From Caballeronia zhejiangensis (lineage in GTDB: Bacteria; Pseudomonadota; Gammaproteobacteria; Burkholderiales; Burkholderiaceae): a DNA stretch of 64,000 bases. Location: the NCBI RefSeq assembly GCF_000698575.1, contig NZ_JFHD01000006.1, forward strand, positions 1-64,000. Direction: 5' to 3'. How positions within the stretch are numbered: the first letter of the stretch is position 1; every line of letters starts with the position of its first letter. Below are positions 8,548 through 19,786 of this stretch, piece by piece. A program made the position numbers and the translations under genes. Below the pieces are notes generated by a model. That model saw nothing but the letters and a program-made list of their open reading frames with translations. It ran no database searches and had not been told where the DNA came from.

Positions 8548-9501
8548 ATGGCTCCTGCGATGGGAAATGAACTGCAGCATCGCACGGTGCTGCTGAAGGA
8601 AGCGGTAGACGGGCTGCTCACGCGCGCGGACGGCATCTATATAGATGGCACTTTCGGGCGCGGCGGTCATAGCCGGGCGATTTTGCAGCGACTGGGTGAC
8701 GCGGGGCGGCTGATCGCCTTCGACAAGGATCCTCTCGCGATCGCCACGGCGCAACAGATTCAGGATTCGCGCTTTTCGATCGTGCACGACAGCTTCGCGG
8801 CGTTGCGCGACGCGGCGAGCGAGCGCGGAGTAGGGCGGGTGTCGGGCGTGTTGCTGGACCTTGGCGTGTCGTCGCCGCAGGTGGACGACCCGGAGCGCGG
8901 CTTCAGCTTCCGCGCAGAAGGTCCGCTCGACATGAGGATGGACCCGACTCGGGGCGAGTCGGCGGCAGAGTGGCTCGCGCGTGCCACGGTGCAGGAAATC
9001 ACGGAGGTCATCAGAGATTATGGGGAAGAACGGTTTGCTTTTCAGATTGCAAAGGCGCTTGTTGCTCGCCGGGCAGAGTCCGACCGTCTTGGGCCTCTCG
9101 ACAGCACGCGCGAGCTTGCCGAAATCGTGGGTCACGTCGTCAAAACCCGTGAAAAGGGCAAGGACCCGGCAACTCGCACCTTTCAGGCTATACGGATTCA
9201 CGTCAATCAAGAGCTTGCGGAGCTGCAGGTAGTACTCGAATCGGCATTGGCATTGTTGGAGCAAGGGGGGCGGCTGGTCGTGATCAGCTTTCATTCACTC
9301 GAAGACCGGATCGTCAAGCGGTTCATGCAGGCGCACGCGAGCGCGCCGGCGGTGGACCGTCGTTTGCCGATCCGCGCGGTCGATCTTCCCAGCCCGCCGC
9401 TGCGCGTGGTCGGCCGCGTGTTTCCGAGTGATGCCGAAGTCGCCGATAACCCGCGCGCCCGTTCCGCGGTGATGCGTATCGCCGAGCGGATCGCGCCATG
9501 A
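8548..9501 (+). CDS. rsmH: 16S rRNA (cytosine-1402-N4)-methyltransferase
   Basis: A 317-residue SAM-dependent methyltransferase (MraW) that modifies C1402 in the ribosomal decoding centre. The SAM-binding [13 protein letters not shown] motif is near residues 34-46, and the family block [20 protein letters not shown] is near 105-125. [14 protein letters not shown] and [14 protein letters not shown] are also present. Start at 8548 or at the ATG four codons on (8560); neither has a strong ribosome site, and translation is probably coupled to mraZ. The stop overlaps the ftsL start (ATGA). Confidence 0.95.
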   Translation: MAPAMGNELQHRTVLLKEAVDGLLTRADGIYIDGTFGRGGHSRAILQRLGDAGRLIAFDKDPLAIATAQQIQDSRFSIVHDSFAALRDAASERGVGRVSGVLLDLGVSSPQVDDPERGFSFRAEGPLDMRMDPTRGESAAEWLARATVQEITEVIRDYGEERFAFQIAKALVARRAESDRLGPLDSTRELAEIVGHVVKTREKGKDPATRTFQAIRIHVNQELAELQVVLESALALLEQGGRLVVISFHSLEDRIVKRFMQAHASAPAVDRRLPIRAVDLPSPPLRVVGRVFPSDAEVADNPRARSAVMRIAERIAP

Positions 9502-9842
9502 ATCGCCTCAATATCTTCCTGCTCATCATCGTGCTCGGGTGCGCGCTGTCGGTCGTCAGCTCCACCAATCAGCAGCGGGAGATTTTCATCGACTTGCAAA
9601 GGGCGCAATCGCAAGAGCGTCAACTGCAACAGGATTACGCGCAGTTGCAGTACCAGCAGAGCGCGTTGTCGAAGACATCGCGCATCGAGCAGTTGGCCAC
9701 CAACTCACTGAAAATGCAGCCCGTGACGACCGGCCGAACGCAATATCTCACCTACGACACGGCCGCCAACAAGGCCGCCGACGCACCCATGCCGCCGCCG
9801 CTGCCGGCGTCGGCGCCGCCTGCACGCGGAGCCAAGCGATGA
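9498..9842 (+). CDS. ftsL: Cell division protein FtsL
   Basis: A 114-residue bitopic inner-membrane protein: a short cytoplasmic end, one hydrophobic segment (about residues 4-20), then a periplasmic coiled coil rich in Gln and Leu (about 27-65) and a proline/alanine-rich tail. With FtsQ and FtsB it forms the divisome activation complex that signals to FtsW and FtsI. It overlaps rsmH and ftsI by four bases on each side, so its synthesis is translationally coupled. Confidence 0.9.
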   Translation: MNRLNIFLLIIVLGCALSVVSSTNQQREIFIDLQRAQSQERQLQQDYAQLQYQQSALSKTSRIEQLATNSLKMQPVTTGRTQYLTYDTAANKAADAPMPPPLPASAPPARGAKR

Positions 9843-11695
9843 AAAAGTCCGCGAAGCAGAAAGACATCGCTCACACGCCGAATCCGCTTCTCGCCGTGCG
9901 CCTGCCCATGTGGCGCTCGAAGCTCGTCGTGTTCCTGCTATTCATGGCGTTCGTCGCGCTGGCCGGGCGCGCGTTCTGGATTCAGGGCCCGGGCAACGCG
10001 TTCTTCAAGAAACAGGGCGAAAGCCGCTATCAGCGCACGCTCGAAATGCCTGCGACGCGCGGGCAGATTCGCGACCGTAACGGCCTCGTGCTCGCAACGA
10101 GTTTGCCGGTGAAGGCCATCTGGGCGATTCCCGAAGCCGTGCCGAACGATCTCGGCGCGGACAAATTCGCGCAATTGTCCAAACTTCTCGAAATGCCGGA
10201 AAAAGAGCTTCGCGCGAAGCTCTCGATGGACAAGACCTTCGTCTATGTGAAGCGCCAGGTGCCGCTCGAAGTCGCGCAGAAGGTCGCCGCGCTCGACATT
10301 CCCGGCATCTATTCGCGTGGCGAATACAAGCGCTTCTATCCGGAAGGCGAAATCACCGCGCACCTGATCGGCTTTACTAACATTGAAGACAAGGGACAGG
10401 AAGGCGTCGAACTCGGCGACCAGAACGTCCTCGCCGGCACGCCGGGCATGCGCCGCGTCATCAAGGACCGCATGGGCCATATCGTCGAGGACGTCGACGA
10501 GCAAGTCGTGCCGCACAACGGCGCGGACGTCGAACTTTCGATCGACAGCAAGATTCAGTACATCGCGTACACGAACCTGAAGGCCGCCGTCGAGAAGACG
10601 AAGGCGAAGGCCGGCGCGGCAATGGTCATCGACGTGAAGACGGGCGAAGTGCTCGCGCTCGTCAACTATCCCACGTACAACCCGAACGATCGTTCGCGGA
10701 TGACCGGCGAGCAGTTGCGCAACCGCATTCTCACGGACACCTTCGAGCCGGGCTCGATCATGAAGCCGTTCACCGTTTCGCTCGCGCTCGATCTGCATCG
10801 GGTGACGCCGAATACGCTCGTCGAAACGGGCGGCGGCGTGTTCGTGCTCGACGGCGCCCGCATTACGGACGATTCTGGCTTCGGCACGCTCACCGTCGGC
10901 GGCGTGATTCAGAAGTCGAGCAATATCGGCGCGACCAAAATTGCGATGCAATTGCGTCCCGAGGAAATGTGGAACATGTACACGAGCATCGGGCTCGGTC
11001 AGGCGCCGAAAGTCGGTTTTCCGGGCGCCGTGACCGGGCGTCTGCGCCCGTGGAAGAGCTGGCGACGCATCGAGCAGGCGACGATGTCGTACGGCTACGG
11101 CCTGTCGGTGTCGCTGTTCCAGCTCGGGCGCGCATACACGGCCATCGCGAACGACGGCAAGATCCTGCCGGTCTCGATTTTCCGCACGGCGGGCGATCAG
11201 CCGCCGCTCGGTCAGCAAGTGTTTTCGCCGACTACCGCGCGCGAAGTGCGTGCGATGCTCGAAACCGTCGTGTCGAAGGGCGGCACGTCGCCGGATGCGG
11301 CGGTGGCCGGCTATCGCGTCGGCGGCAAATCGGGCACGGCGTACAAGCATGCGGGCCACGGCTACGACCATTCGAAGTACCGGGCATCGTTCGTCGGCAT
11401 GGCGCCGATGCCGAATCCGCGCATCGTCGTGGCCGTATCGGTGGATGAACCGACGGTCGGCAGCCACTTCGGCGGTCAGGTGTCGGGTCCGGTGTTCTCG
11501 GGCATCGTCGGCGATACCTTGCGCGCGCTGAACGTGCCGCCCGATATGCCAGTGAAGCAAATGGTCGTGACGGACGATCCGAACTCCGCCACGCAAGCGG
11601 CCGCCAAGCAGCCGGCGAATACGAACAACGCGAATACCGCGAAGAAATTCGCGGTGTCGAGCAATACGAAGACGCACCCGGGAGTCGTGCGATGA
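9839..11695 (+). CDS. ftsI: Peptidoglycan D,D-transpeptidase FtsI (PBP3)
   Basis: A 618-residue class B penicillin-binding protein that cross-links septal peptidoglycan. One transmembrane anchor at about 28-48, a pedestal domain, then the transpeptidase domain with the active-site SIMK (Ser306, Lys309), SSN (360-362) and KSGT (497-500). The C-terminal 40 residues are Asn/Ala/Lys-rich and look disordered. The start ATG at 9839 overlaps the ftsL stop, and the stop overlaps the murE start. It works with FtsW, its cognate SEDS polymerase, encoded five genes downstream. Confidence 0.96.
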   Translation: MKKSAKQKDIAHTPNPLLAVRLPMWRSKLVVFLLFMAFVALAGRAFWIQGPGNAFFKKQGESRYQRTLEMPATRGQIRDRNGLVLATSLPVKAIWAIPEAVPNDLGADKFAQLSKLLEMPEKELRAKLSMDKTFVYVKRQVPLEVAQKVAALDIPGIYSRGEYKRFYPEGEITAHLIGFTNIEDKGQEGVELGDQNVLAGTPGMRRVIKDRMGHIVEDVDEQVVPHNGADVELSIDSKIQYIAYTNLKAAVEKTKAKAGAAMVIDVKTGEVLALVNYPTYNPNDRSRMTGEQLRNRILTDTFEPGSIMKPFTVSLALDLHRVTPNTLVETGGGVFVLDGARITDDSGFGTLTVGGVIQKSSNIGATKIAMQLRPEEMWNMYTSIGLGQAPKVGFPGAVTGRLRPWKSWRRIEQATMSYGYGLSVSLFQLGRAYTAIANDGKILPVSIFRTAGDQPPLGQQVFSPTTAREVRAMLETVVSKGGTSPDAAVAGYRVGGKSGTAYKHAGHGYDHSKYRASFVGMAPMPNPRIVVAVSVDEPTVGSHFGGQVSGPVFSGIVGDTLRALNVPPDMPVKQMVVTDDPNSATQAAAKQPANTNNANTAKKFAVSSNTKTHPGVVR

Positions 11696-13236
11696 GCGCG
11701 CAAACCCGACAGAGCAAGATGCAAAAGGACGTATCACAAGCCGTTCAATGGCTGCGCGCCCACGCGCAGCCCGAGGCGCAATTGCACGCCGACACGCGCT
11801 CGCTCAAAAGCGGCGACGTGTTTCTAGCCTATGCGGTCGACGGCGCGGACAACCGTCCGTATCTCGACGCCGCGCTCGCCGCAGGCGCGGCTGCGGCGCT
11901 CTATCAGCCGGAGAATTTCGCGGGCAAGCCGGACGCGTCGAAGACGCTCGCCGTGAAGGCGCTGAACGAACTCGCGGGCCCGATCGCATCCGCGTGGTAC
12001 GGCGAGCCGACCGCGTCGATGCTTACCGTCGGCGTGACGGGCACGAACGGCAAGACTTCGTGCAGCCAATGGATCGCGACTGCGCTCTCCGCGCTCGGCC
12101 GTCCGTGCGCGATCGTCGGCACGCTCGGCATCGGCATGCCGGGCAAACTGGTGCATAGCGGCTTCACCACGCCCGACGCGCCGCAGCTTCAGCGCAATCT
12201 TGCGCAATTGAAAGCTCAGGGCGCGGAAGGCGTCGCGATGGAAGTGTCGTCGCATGCGCTGCATCAGGGGCGCGTGAACGGCGTCGATTTCGATATCGCT
12301 ATCTTCACGAATCTCACGCAGGATCATCTCGACTACCACGGCACGTTCGAGGCGTACGAAGCGGCAAAGGCGCGTCTTTTCGCGTGGCCGTCGCTGAAGA
12401 CGGCAATCGTCAATCGCGACGATGCGGCCGGTCAGCGTCTGATCGAATCGCTGCGCGGCAAGGTGCGGACGATTGCCTACGGCGTCGAGATGCCCACCGA
12501 TGCCGCGCCGAGCGCCGACGCGTTCCTGCTCGCAACGCAAGTCCGCGCGACTGCGACCGGCACTGCGTTTCATCTGTCGTCGGACTGGGGCGAAGCCGAT
12601 GTCGAAGTCGGCACGCTCGGCACGTTCAACGTGAGCAATCTGCTTTCCGTGCTCGGCGTGCTGCTCGAAGTGGGCGTGCCGTTCGATGCCGCCATCGCGC
12701 GCATCGAAAAGCTCGAATCGGTCAACGGCCGCATGGAGCGTCTCGGCGGACGCATTCAGAGCGACGAGCCGCTCGTCGTGATCGACTACGCGCACACGCC
12801 CGACGCGCTCGACAAGACCCTCACCGCGCTGCGCCCGATCGCCGAGGCGCGCGGCGGCGAGCTCGTCTGCATGTTCGGCTGCGGCGGCGACCGCGACGCC
12901 ACCAAGCGTCCGCTGATGGGCGAGATCGCCGAACGCCTCGCGGATCAGGTCGTCATCACGAGCGACAACCCGCGCAGCGAAGATCCCGTCGCGATCATCG
13001 ATCAAATCGCCGCCGGCATGAGCGAAGCCGCGAAGGCGCGCCGCGTCGAAGACCGCGCGAGCGCGATTCTGCAAGCAATACGAAGTGCGGCGCGCGAGGA
13101 CGTCGTCGTGCTCGCCGGAAAAGGGCACGAAGCCACGCAGGAAATCATGGGCAAGAAGCGCGCGTTCTCGGATCAGGATCACGCGCGTCTCGCGCTGGCC
13201 GCACGCGCCACACAACAACGCGGAGGCGGCGAATGA
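11692..13236 (+). CDS. murE: UDP-MurNAc-L-Ala-D-Glu:meso-diaminopimelate ligase
   Basis: A 514-residue Mur ligase adding the third amino acid to the peptidoglycan precursor in the cytosol. The ATP-binding GTNGKT is at 117-122, the central-domain block EVSSHALHQGRV near 183-194 and VIDYAHTPDAL near 363. The substrate-recognition motif DNPR (SDNPRSEDP) marks the meso-diaminopimelate-adding subtype rather than the lysine type. The annotated ATG overlaps the ftsI stop; a second ATG nine codons on is also possible. It overlaps murF by four bases. Confidence 0.95.
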   Translation: MSAQTRQSKMQKDVSQAVQWLRAHAQPEAQLHADTRSLKSGDVFLAYAVDGADNRPYLDAALAAGAAAALYQPENFAGKPDASKTLAVKALNELAGPIASAWYGEPTASMLTVGVTGTNGKTSCSQWIATALSALGRPCAIVGTLGIGMPGKLVHSGFTTPDAPQLQRNLAQLKAQGAEGVAMEVSSHALHQGRVNGVDFDIAIFTNLTQDHLDYHGTFEAYEAAKARLFAWPSLKTAIVNRDDAAGQRLIESLRGKVRTIAYGVEMPTDAAPSADAFLLATQVRATATGTAFHLSSDWGEADVEVGTLGTFNVSNLLSVLGVLLEVGVPFDAAIARIEKLESVNGRMERLGGRIQSDEPLVVIDYAHTPDALDKTLTALRPIAEARGGELVCMFGCGGDRDATKRPLMGEIAERLADQVVITSDNPRSEDPVAIIDQIAAGMSEAAKARRVEDRASAILQAIRSAAREDVVVLAGKGHEATQEIMGKKRAFSDQDHARLALAARATQQRGGGE

Positions 13237-14663
13237 CGATGTTCACTTTGCGCGAAGCCGCCGCGATGATTCCCGGCGCCGTCCTTAAGGGCGATGCGGG
13301 TATCGCCATCGCGCGCGTCGTCACGGACAGTCGCGGCGTGCAGGCCGGCGATCTGTTCGTCGCGGTGAAGGGCGATCGCTTCGATGCGCATGATTTCCTC
13401 GATCAGGTGGCGAAGAGCGGCGCGGCTGCTGCGCTCGTGTCACGCGACCCGAGCAACTCCGGTGCCTGGCCACTTCCGGTCATCAAGGTAAAGGACACGC
13501 GCGCGGCGCTCGGTGCGTTGGCGCACGGCTGGCGCAAGCGCTTCACGATGCCGCTCGTCGCGGTCACGGGCAGCAACGGCAAGACGACGGTCAAGGAGAT
13601 GATCGCGTCGATCTTCGCGGCTGCGGTCGGCGAGGAAGCGCGCCTCGCGACCGCGGGCAACTTCAATAACGACATCGGCTTGCCGCTCACGCTGTTTCGC
13701 CTGAAGGCGTCGCACAAGCTCGCGGTCGTCGAGCTGGGCATGAATCATCCGGGCGAAACCGAAGTGCTCGGCAAGATCGCCGCGCCGGATGTCGCCGTCG
13801 TCAACAACGCGCAGCGCGAGCATCAGGAATTCATGGCGACGGTCGAAGCGGTCGCGCTCGAGCACGCATCGGTCATTCATGCGCTGGGCGATACGGGCAC
13901 GGCCGTGTTTCCCGCCGACGACCAGTACGCCGTCTTCTGGCGCACGGCCGCGACCGGCAACGCGATCATCGGTTTCGCGCTGACCGCCGATGCATCGCAG
14001 GCCGCCGTCACCGGTACGCTCGAAGGCACGACGGTCCACATGCAAACGCCGCAGGGCGCGGTCGACATCGCGCTGAACGTGCTCGGCGAACACAACGCGC
14101 GCAACGCAATGGCGGCAACCGCGGCAGCGCTTGCCACAGGCGTTTCGCTCGATGTCATCAAGCGCGGTCTCGAAGCGTTCGAGCCGGTTAAAGGCCGCTT
14201 GCAGGTGAAGCGCGCGATGCTCGGCGCGCTCGCCGGCGCGACCGTCATCGACGACACGTACAACTCGAATCCTGATTCGATGCGCGCCGCGATCGACGTG
14301 CTCGCATCGCAGGCAACGCCCCGCGTGCTCGTGATGGGCGACATGGGCGAAGTCGGCGAGGAAGGTCCGGCGTTTCATCGCGAAGTCGGCGCGTATGCGG
14401 CGGAGCGCGGCATCGATGCGCTCTTCGCGCTCGGCGCCGCGAGCGTCGATTCGGTGAACGCATTCAACGCGGCCGCATCGAAGCAAACCGCGCAGCATTT
14501 CGCCGATGTCCGCGAACTGCTCACCGCGCTCGAACAGGCAGGCTACGGCAACAAGGCCACGTATCTCGCGAAAGGCTCGCGCTTCATGAAGATGGAGCGC
14601 GTGGTGGATGCCTTGACGAGTCCACAACAACCCGCAGCGGGCCATGCGCCCGCTGCACATTGA
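13233..14663 (+). CDS. murF: UDP-MurNAc-tripeptide:D-alanyl-D-alanine ligase
   Basis: A 476-residue Mur ligase that adds D-Ala-D-Ala (made by Ddl, encoded downstream) to give the UDP-MurNAc-pentapeptide. The ATP loop [11 protein letters not shown] is near residue 111, followed by [14 protein letters not shown] and the central NAREHQEF-type region; the C-terminal domain carries [16 protein letters not shown] lies 7 nt before the ATG at 13233; another ATG two codons on is equally well placed. It overlaps murE and is 22 nt from mraY. Confidence 0.95.
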   Translation: MTMFTLREAAAMIPGAVLKGDAGIAIARVVTDSRGVQAGDLFVAVKGDRFDAHDFLDQVAKSGAAAALVSRDPSNSGAWPLPVIKVKDTRAALGALAHGWRKRFTMPLVAVTGSNGKTTVKEMIASIFAAAVGEEARLATAGNFNNDIGLPLTLFRLKASHKLAVVELGMNHPGETEVLGKIAAPDVAVVNNAQREHQEFMATVEAVALEHASVIHALGDTGTAVFPADDQYAVFWRTAATGNAIIGFALTADASQAAVTGTLEGTTVHMQTPQGAVDIALNVLGEHNARNAMAATAAALATGVSLDVIKRGLEAFEPVKGRLQVKRAMLGALAGATVIDDTYNSNPDSMRAAIDVLASQATPRVLVMGDMGEVGEEGPAFHREVGAYAAERGIDALFALGAASVDSVNAFNAAASKQTAQHFADVRELLTALEQAGYGNKATYLAKGSRFMKMERVVDALTSPQQPAAGHAPAAH

Positions 14664-14685
14664 TTCACTGAAGAGAAGGACCAGC

Positions 14686-15855
14686 ATGCTACTCGCACTC
14701 GCGCAATGGCTTCAGAATGACGCCAGCTTCATGCGCGTGTTCACCTACATCACGTTCCGCGCGGTGGGCGCCACGGCAACGGCGCTTCTGATCGGTCTCG
14801 TCTGCGGCCCGTGGGTCATCCGCAAGCTGACCTTGCTCAAGGTCGGCCAGGCCGTGCGCAAGGACGGCCCGCAGACGCATCTCGTGAAGTCCGGCACGCC
14901 GACGATGGGCGGCGTGCTGATCCTCATCGGCATTGCCATTTCCACGTTGCTGTGGGCCGATCTCACGAACCGTTTTGTGTGGATCGTGATGCTCGTCACG
15001 TTCGGCTATGGCGTGATCGGCTGGGTGGACGACTATCGGAAGGTCGTGCACAAGGATCCGCGCGGCATGTCGTCGCGCGAGAAGTATTTCTGGCAATCGG
15101 TGATCGGCCTGTTCGCGGCGGTGTATCTCGCGTTTTCCGTGTCCGAAGCGAACAACGCGCGCGTGTTCGATCTCTTCATGGCGTGGGTGCGCAGCGGCCT
15201 CTCGATGGGCCTGCCCGCGCGCGCCGACCTGATGCTGCCGTTCCTCAAATCGATCACGTATCCGCTCGGCGTGTGGGGCTTCATCGCGATGACCTACTTC
15301 GTCATCGTCGGGTCGAGCAACGCCGTGAATCTCACCGACGGCCTCGACGGCCTCGTCATCATGCCGGTCGTGCTGGTCGGCGCGTCGCTCGGCGCGTTCG
15401 CGTATGTGATGGGCTCGTCGGTCTATTCGAAGTACCTGCTGTTCCCGCACATTCCCGGAGCGGGCGAGCTTTTGATCTTCTGTTCCGCAATGGGCGGCGC
15501 CGGTCTCGCGTTTCTCTGGTACAACACGCACCCCGCGCAGGTCTTCATGGGCGATGTCGGCGCGCTCGCGCTCGGCGGCGCGCTCGGCACGATCGCGGTG
15601 ATCGTTCGTCAGGAAGTCGTGCTGTTCATCATGGGCGGCGTGTTCGTCGCGGAAACGCTTTCCGTGATGCTGCAGGTCTTCTGGTTCAAGTTCACGAAGC
15701 GCCGTTATGGCGAAGGCCGCCGTTTCTTCAAGATGGCGCCGCTGCATCACCATTACGAGCTGTCCGGCTGGACCGAGACGCAAGTCGTGGTGCGCTTCTG
15801 GATCATCACGTTGATGTTGTGCCTGTTCGGTCTGTCGACGTTGAAGTTGCGTTGA
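14686..15855 (+). CDS. mraY: Phospho-MurNAc-pentapeptide transferase
   Basis: A 389-residue polytopic inner-membrane enzyme (about ten hydrophobic segments) that moves phospho-MurNAc-pentapeptide to undecaprenyl phosphate, making lipid I. Visible family motifs are the cytoplasmic GTPTMGG loop near 80, the NLTDGLDGL aspartate motif near 217, the [12 protein letters not shown] block near 288 and the APLHHHYE-like histidine cluster ([10 protein letters not shown]) near 352. I chose the ATG at 14686, which has AAGAGAAGGA just upstream. Confidence 0.96.
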   Translation: MLLALAQWLQNDASFMRVFTYITFRAVGATATALLIGLVCGPWVIRKLTLLKVGQAVRKDGPQTHLVKSGTPTMGGVLILIGIAISTLLWADLTNRFVWIVMLVTFGYGVIGWVDDYRKVVHKDPRGMSSREKYFWQSVIGLFAAVYLAFSVSEANNARVFDLFMAWVRSGLSMGLPARADLMLPFLKSITYPLGVWGFIAMTYFVIVGSSNAVNLTDGLDGLVIMPVVLVGASLGAFAYVMGSSVYSKYLLFPHIPGAGELLIFCSAMGGAGLAFLWYNTHPAQVFMGDVGALALGGALGTIAVIVRQEVVLFIMGGVFVAETLSVMLQVFWFKFTKRRYGEGRRFFKMAPLHHHYELSGWTETQVVVRFWIITLMLCLFGLSTLKLR

Positions 15856-15885
15856 TTCATTCAAGTTTCGGTAAAAGGTAAAGCG

Positions 15886-17397
15886 ATGTTTGGCGAGAAG
15901 TTTATCGGTCGGCAAAGTCCGATGGTGCTCGTGCTTGGGCTGGGTGAATCCGGTCTGGCGATGGCGCGCTGGTGCGCCAGGCACGGTTGCCGCCTGCGGA
16001 TCGCCGACACGCGCGAAGCGCCGCCGAATCTCTCCGAACTCGCGATCCACAAGATCGATGCGGATTTCGTCGGCGGCGCGTTCACGCCCGCGTTGCTCGA
16101 TGGCGGCATCGAACTCGTCGCGATCAGCCCGGGGCTGTCGCCGCTCGCGGATGACCTCGCGCCGCTGATCGCTGCAGCGAAAGAACGCGGCATTTCTGTC
16201 TGGGGCGAACTCGAACTGTTCGCGCAGGCGCTCGCCGGACTCGGCGCGAACGGCTATGCGCCTAAAGTCATCGCGATCACGGGCACGAACGGCAAGACCA
16301 CCACGACCGCGCTCACCGGCCTCTTGTGCGAGCGCGCGGGCAAGTCGGTCGCGGTCGCGGGCAACATCAGCCCGGCGATGCTCGACAAGCTGACCGAAGC
16401 CATCGACCAGACCGCGCTGCCCGATGTCTGGGTGCTCGAACTGTCGAGTTTTCAGCTCGAAACCGCGCATACGTTCGCACCGGATGCCGCCGCGGTGCTG
16501 AACATCACGCAGGATCATCTCGACTGGCACGGCGGCCTCGACGCCTATGCCGCCGCGAAAGGGCGCATCTTCGGCCCGGCCACGACGCGCGTGCTGAACC
16601 GCGACGACAGCCGCGTCATGAAGCTCGCGGCGAACGTCGCGCAACATCGCGTCGTGACGTTCGGACTGAACGAGCCGCTGAATGTCGGCGACTACGGTTT
16701 GCTGCGCGATAACGGCATGCAGTGGCTCGTCGTTGGCATCGATCAGGACGCGTCGGAAGAGACTGCGACTTCGCGTCGCCGCAAGAAGGACGAGGCCGAG
16801 CCGAACCTCGTTTCCAAGCGTCTGATGCCCGTCGACGCGCTGCGCATCCGCGGTCTGCACAACGCGGCGAACGCGCTCGCAGCGCTGGCGCTGGCTCGCG
16901 CGATCGATCTGCCGCTGGCGGCGCTTTTGCACGGCTTGCGCGAGTATCGCGGCGAGCCGCATCGCGTCGAAGTGATCGCGCAGATCGACGGCGTCGATTA
17001 TGTCGATGACAGCAAAGGCACGAACGTCGGCGCGACGGTCGCCGCGCTCGACGGCCTCGCGCAACGCGTCGTGCTGATCGCCGGCGGCGACGGCAAGGGC
17101 CAGGACTTTTCGCCGCTCGAAGCGCCGGTCGCACGCTGGGCGCGCGCCGTGATGCTGATCGGCCGCGACGCGGCACGCATCCGCGAAACGCTGGCATCGA
17201 CGAATGTCGAATTGCAGGATCACGCGACGCTCGAGGAAGCGACGAACGCCGCCGCGAAAATCGCGGAAGCCGGCGACGCCGTGCTGCTTTCGCCCGCGTG
17301 CGCGAGCCTCGACATGTTCAAGAACTACGCACATCGCGCCGACGTGTTTCGCGGCGCGGTCGAAGATATCGCCGCCGCGCGGGGAGTGATGCTATGA
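15886..17397 (+). CDS. murD: UDP-MurNAc-L-alanine:D-glutamate ligase
   Basis: A 503-residue Mur ligase that adds D-glutamate as the second stem residue. An N-terminal Rossmann-like fold ([16 protein letters not shown]) is followed by the ATP loop [13 protein letters not shown] near 131, the ELSSFQLE block near 185, and [11 protein letters not shown] near 370. It is somewhat longer than the E. coli enzyme (438) because of a charged insert (about 285-305, rich in Arg, Lys and Glu) in the central domain. It overlaps the ftsW start by ATGA. Confidence 0.95.
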   Translation: MFGEKFIGRQSPMVLVLGLGESGLAMARWCARHGCRLRIADTREAPPNLSELAIHKIDADFVGGAFTPALLDGGIELVAISPGLSPLADDLAPLIAAAKERGISVWGELELFAQALAGLGANGYAPKVIAITGTNGKTTTTALTGLLCERAGKSVAVAGNISPAMLDKLTEAIDQTALPDVWVLELSSFQLETAHTFAPDAAAVLNITQDHLDWHGGLDAYAAAKGRIFGPATTRVLNRDDSRVMKLAANVAQHRVVTFGLNEPLNVGDYGLLRDNGMQWLVVGIDQDASEETATSRRRKKDEAEPNLVSKRLMPVDALRIRGLHNAANALAALALARAIDLPLAALLHGLREYRGEPHRVEVIAQIDGVDYVDDSKGTNVGATVAALDGLAQRVVLIAGGDGKGQDFSPLEAPVARWARAVMLIGRDAARIRETLASTNVELQDHATLEEATNAAAKIAEAGDAVLLSPACASLDMFKNYAHRADVFRGAVEDIAAARGVML

Positions 17398-18671
17398 GCT
17401 GGTCGGAACGCTTCGGATCGAAACTCACCGGACAGCGCAACGCCATGCCCGGCGACTCGCTCGCGGGCCGCTCGAATTCGGGCACGCGCGGCGGCATTTC
17501 GAGCGCGGTCAACGGCGTGCGCCCGGCGCGCTCGCGCATGCTCGACTACGACTATTCGCTGTTGTGGGTGATGATCTCGCTGCTCGGCCTGGGCATCGTG
17601 ATGGTGTACTCGGCGTCGATCGCGATGCCGGATTCGCCCAAGTACGCGAGCTATCGCGACTATCACTTCCTCGTGCGTCACCTCGTTTCGATCACGACGG
17701 CGCTCGTCGGCGCGACCATCGCGTTCAAGATTCCAATCAAGACGTGGGAAAAGTACGCGCCGAAGCTTTTTCTCGTCGCGCTGGCGATGCTCATCATCGT
17801 GCTGATTCCGCACGTCGGCAAAGGCGTGAACGGCGCGCGCCGCTGGATTCCGCTCGGCATCACGAACATGCAGCCGTCGGAGATCATGAAGCTCGCGGTG
17901 ACGATCTACGCCGCGAACTACACCGTGCGCAAGCAGGAATTCATGCACAGCTTCGGCAAGGGCTTTCTGCCGATGGCGGTCGCGGTCGGCGCGGTCGGTG
18001 CGCTCTTGCTGCTCGAGCCCGACATGGGCGCGTTCATGGTGATCGCCGCGATCGCGATGGGCGTGCTGTTTCTCGGCGGCGTCAACGGCAAGCTGTTCGG
18101 CGGCCTCGTGCTGACGGCGGTGGGCACGTTCACGATGCTCGTGTGGCTGTCGCCGTGGCGTCGCGAGCGGATCTTCGCGTACCTCGATCCGTGGGACGAC
18201 CGTTACGCGCAAGGCAAGGCGTATCAATTGACGCACTCGCTGATTGCGTTCGGGCGCGGCGAGTGGTTCGGCGTCGGCTTGGGCGGCAGCGTCGAGAAGC
18301 TGAACTATCTGCCGGAAGCGCATACCGACTTCATTCTCGCGGTGATCGGCGAGGAGCTCGGTTTCGTCGGCGTGATCTGCGTGATCCTGCTGTTCTACTG
18401 GATCGTGCGCCGCGCGTTCGAGATCGGCCGTCAGGCGCTTGCGCTCGATCGCACGTTCGCCGGTCTAATGGCGAAGGGCGTCGGCATCTGGTTCGGCGCG
18501 CAGACGTTCATCAACATGGGCGTGAATCTCGGTCTTCTGCCGACCAAGGGTCTCACGCTGCCGCTCGTCTCCTACGGCGGCTCGGGCATTTTGCTGAACT
18601 GCGTCGCGCTGGCGGTGTTGCTGCGCGTCGATTACGAAAATCGCGTCTTGATGCGCGGAGGAAAAGTATGA
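17394..18671 (+). CDS. ftsW: Peptidoglycan glycosyltransferase FtsW
   Basis: A 425-residue SEDS-family polymerase that builds septal glycan strands from lipid II with FtsI. About ten membrane segments follow a cytoplasmic N-terminal tail of about 50 residues rich in Ser, Gly and Arg. Family motifs include [12 protein letters not shown], the QPSEIMKLA block, [18 protein letters not shown] and the C-terminal [18 protein letters not shown]. The ATG overlaps the murD stop, and the stop overlaps the murG start. Confidence 0.95.
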   Translation: MSWSERFGSKLTGQRNAMPGDSLAGRSNSGTRGGISSAVNGVRPARSRMLDYDYSLLWVMISLLGLGIVMVYSASIAMPDSPKYASYRDYHFLVRHLVSITTALVGATIAFKIPIKTWEKYAPKLFLVALAMLIIVLIPHVGKGVNGARRWIPLGITNMQPSEIMKLAVTIYAANYTVRKQEFMHSFGKGFLPMAVAVGAVGALLLLEPDMGAFMVIAAIAMGVLFLGGVNGKLFGGLVLTAVGTFTMLVWLSPWRRERIFAYLDPWDDRYAQGKAYQLTHSLIAFGRGEWFGVGLGGSVEKLNYLPEAHTDFILAVIGEELGFVGVICVILLFYWIVRRAFEIGRQALALDRTFAGLMAKGVGIWFGAQTFINMGVNLGLLPTKGLTLPLVSYGGSGILLNCVALAVLLRVDYENRVLMRGGKV

Positions 18672-19786
18672 CCGCGCAACGCGACCGCACCTTGATGGTG
18701 ATGGCGGGCGGCACCGGGGGCCACGTGTTCCCGGGGCTCGCGGTCGCGCACTGGATGCAGGCGCACGGTTGGCGCGTCGTGTGGCTCGGCAATGCGAGCG
18801 GCATGGAAGCGACGCTCGTGCCGAAGCACGGCATTCCGATGGAATACGTGCGCTTCGGCGGCGTGCGCGGCAAGGGCGTCAAGACCAAGCTGATGTTGCC
18901 GGTGAATCTGCTGCGCGCATGTTCGCAAAGCCTCGCCGCGCTGCGCCGCGTGAAGCCGGACGTCGTGCTCGGCATGGGCGGCTATATCACGTTTCCGGCG
19001 GGCATCATGACGAAGCTCGCGGGCTGCCCGCTCGTGCTGCACGAACAGAACTCCATCGCGGGGCTCGCGAACAAGGTGCTCGCGCATCTCGCAAAGCGCG
19101 TGCTCGTCGCGTTTCCCAATGCTCTGCCGAATGCAGAATGGACCGGTAATCCGATCCGTGCGGAACTAACGAGCGCATTGCCACCCAAAGAACGCTACGC
19201 CGCGCGTTCGGGGCGCCTGAACGTGCTCGTCGTCGGAGGCAGTCTCGGCGCTGCCGCGCTCAACGAAACCGTGCCCAAGGCGCTCGCGATGCTCGCATCG
19301 GAAGAGCGCCCGCGCATCGTGCATCAGGCGGGCGCGAAGCATATCGAAGCACTGGAAGCGAACTACGCGGCTGCGGGTCTCACGCGCGGTGAAGACCTGC
19401 AACTCGTGCCGTTCATCGAAGACATGGCGAGCGCGTATGCATCGGCGGATCTCGTCATCTGCCGGTCGGGCGCGATGACCGTCTCGGAAATCGCCGCGGT
19501 CGGCGTGGCGGCGCTCTTCGTGCCGTTCCCGTTCGCCGTCGACGATCACCAGACGACCAACGGCGCGTTCCTCGCGAAGAACGGCGCGGCTGGACTGATA
19601 CAACAACGCGATCTGTCGGCGCAAAAGCTCGCCGACTGGTTACGCGTACAGACGCGCGACACGCTCGCGGCTATGGCCGAGCGCTCGCGCGCGCTGGCGA
19701 AACCGGACGCGACCGAAAAAGTCGCGAGCATTTGCGCCGACGTGGCCGGCGCGCGTTTCGACGCGCAAGCTCGGGAGGCACACTAA
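18668..19786 (+). CDS. murG: UDP-GlcNAc:undecaprenyl-PP-MurNAc-pentapeptide GlcNAc transferase
   Basis: A 372-residue GT-B glycosyltransferase on the inner face of the membrane that converts lipid I to lipid II. The glycine-rich [12 protein letters not shown] (14-25) opens the N-domain, [10 protein letters not shown] and [13 protein letters not shown] follow, and the donor-binding [23 protein letters not shown] region is in the C-domain. GGAGG lies just upstream, and the ATG overlaps the ftsW stop. It ends directly against murC. Confidence 0.96.
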   Translation: MTAQRDRTLMVMAGGTGGHVFPGLAVAHWMQAHGWRVVWLGNASGMEATLVPKHGIPMEYVRFGGVRGKGVKTKLMLPVNLLRACSQSLAALRRVKPDVVLGMGGYITFPAGIMTKLAGCPLVLHEQNSIAGLANKVLAHLAKRVLVAFPNALPNAEWTGNPIRAELTSALPPKERYAARSGRLNVLVVGGSLGAAALNETVPKALAMLASEERPRIVHQAGAKHIEALEANYAAAGLTRGEDLQLVPFIEDMASAYASADLVICRSGAMTVSEIAAVGVAALFVPFPFAVDDHQTTNGAFLAKNGAAGLIQQRDLSAQKLADWLRVQTRDTLAAMAERSRALAKPDATEKVASICADVAGARFDAQAREAH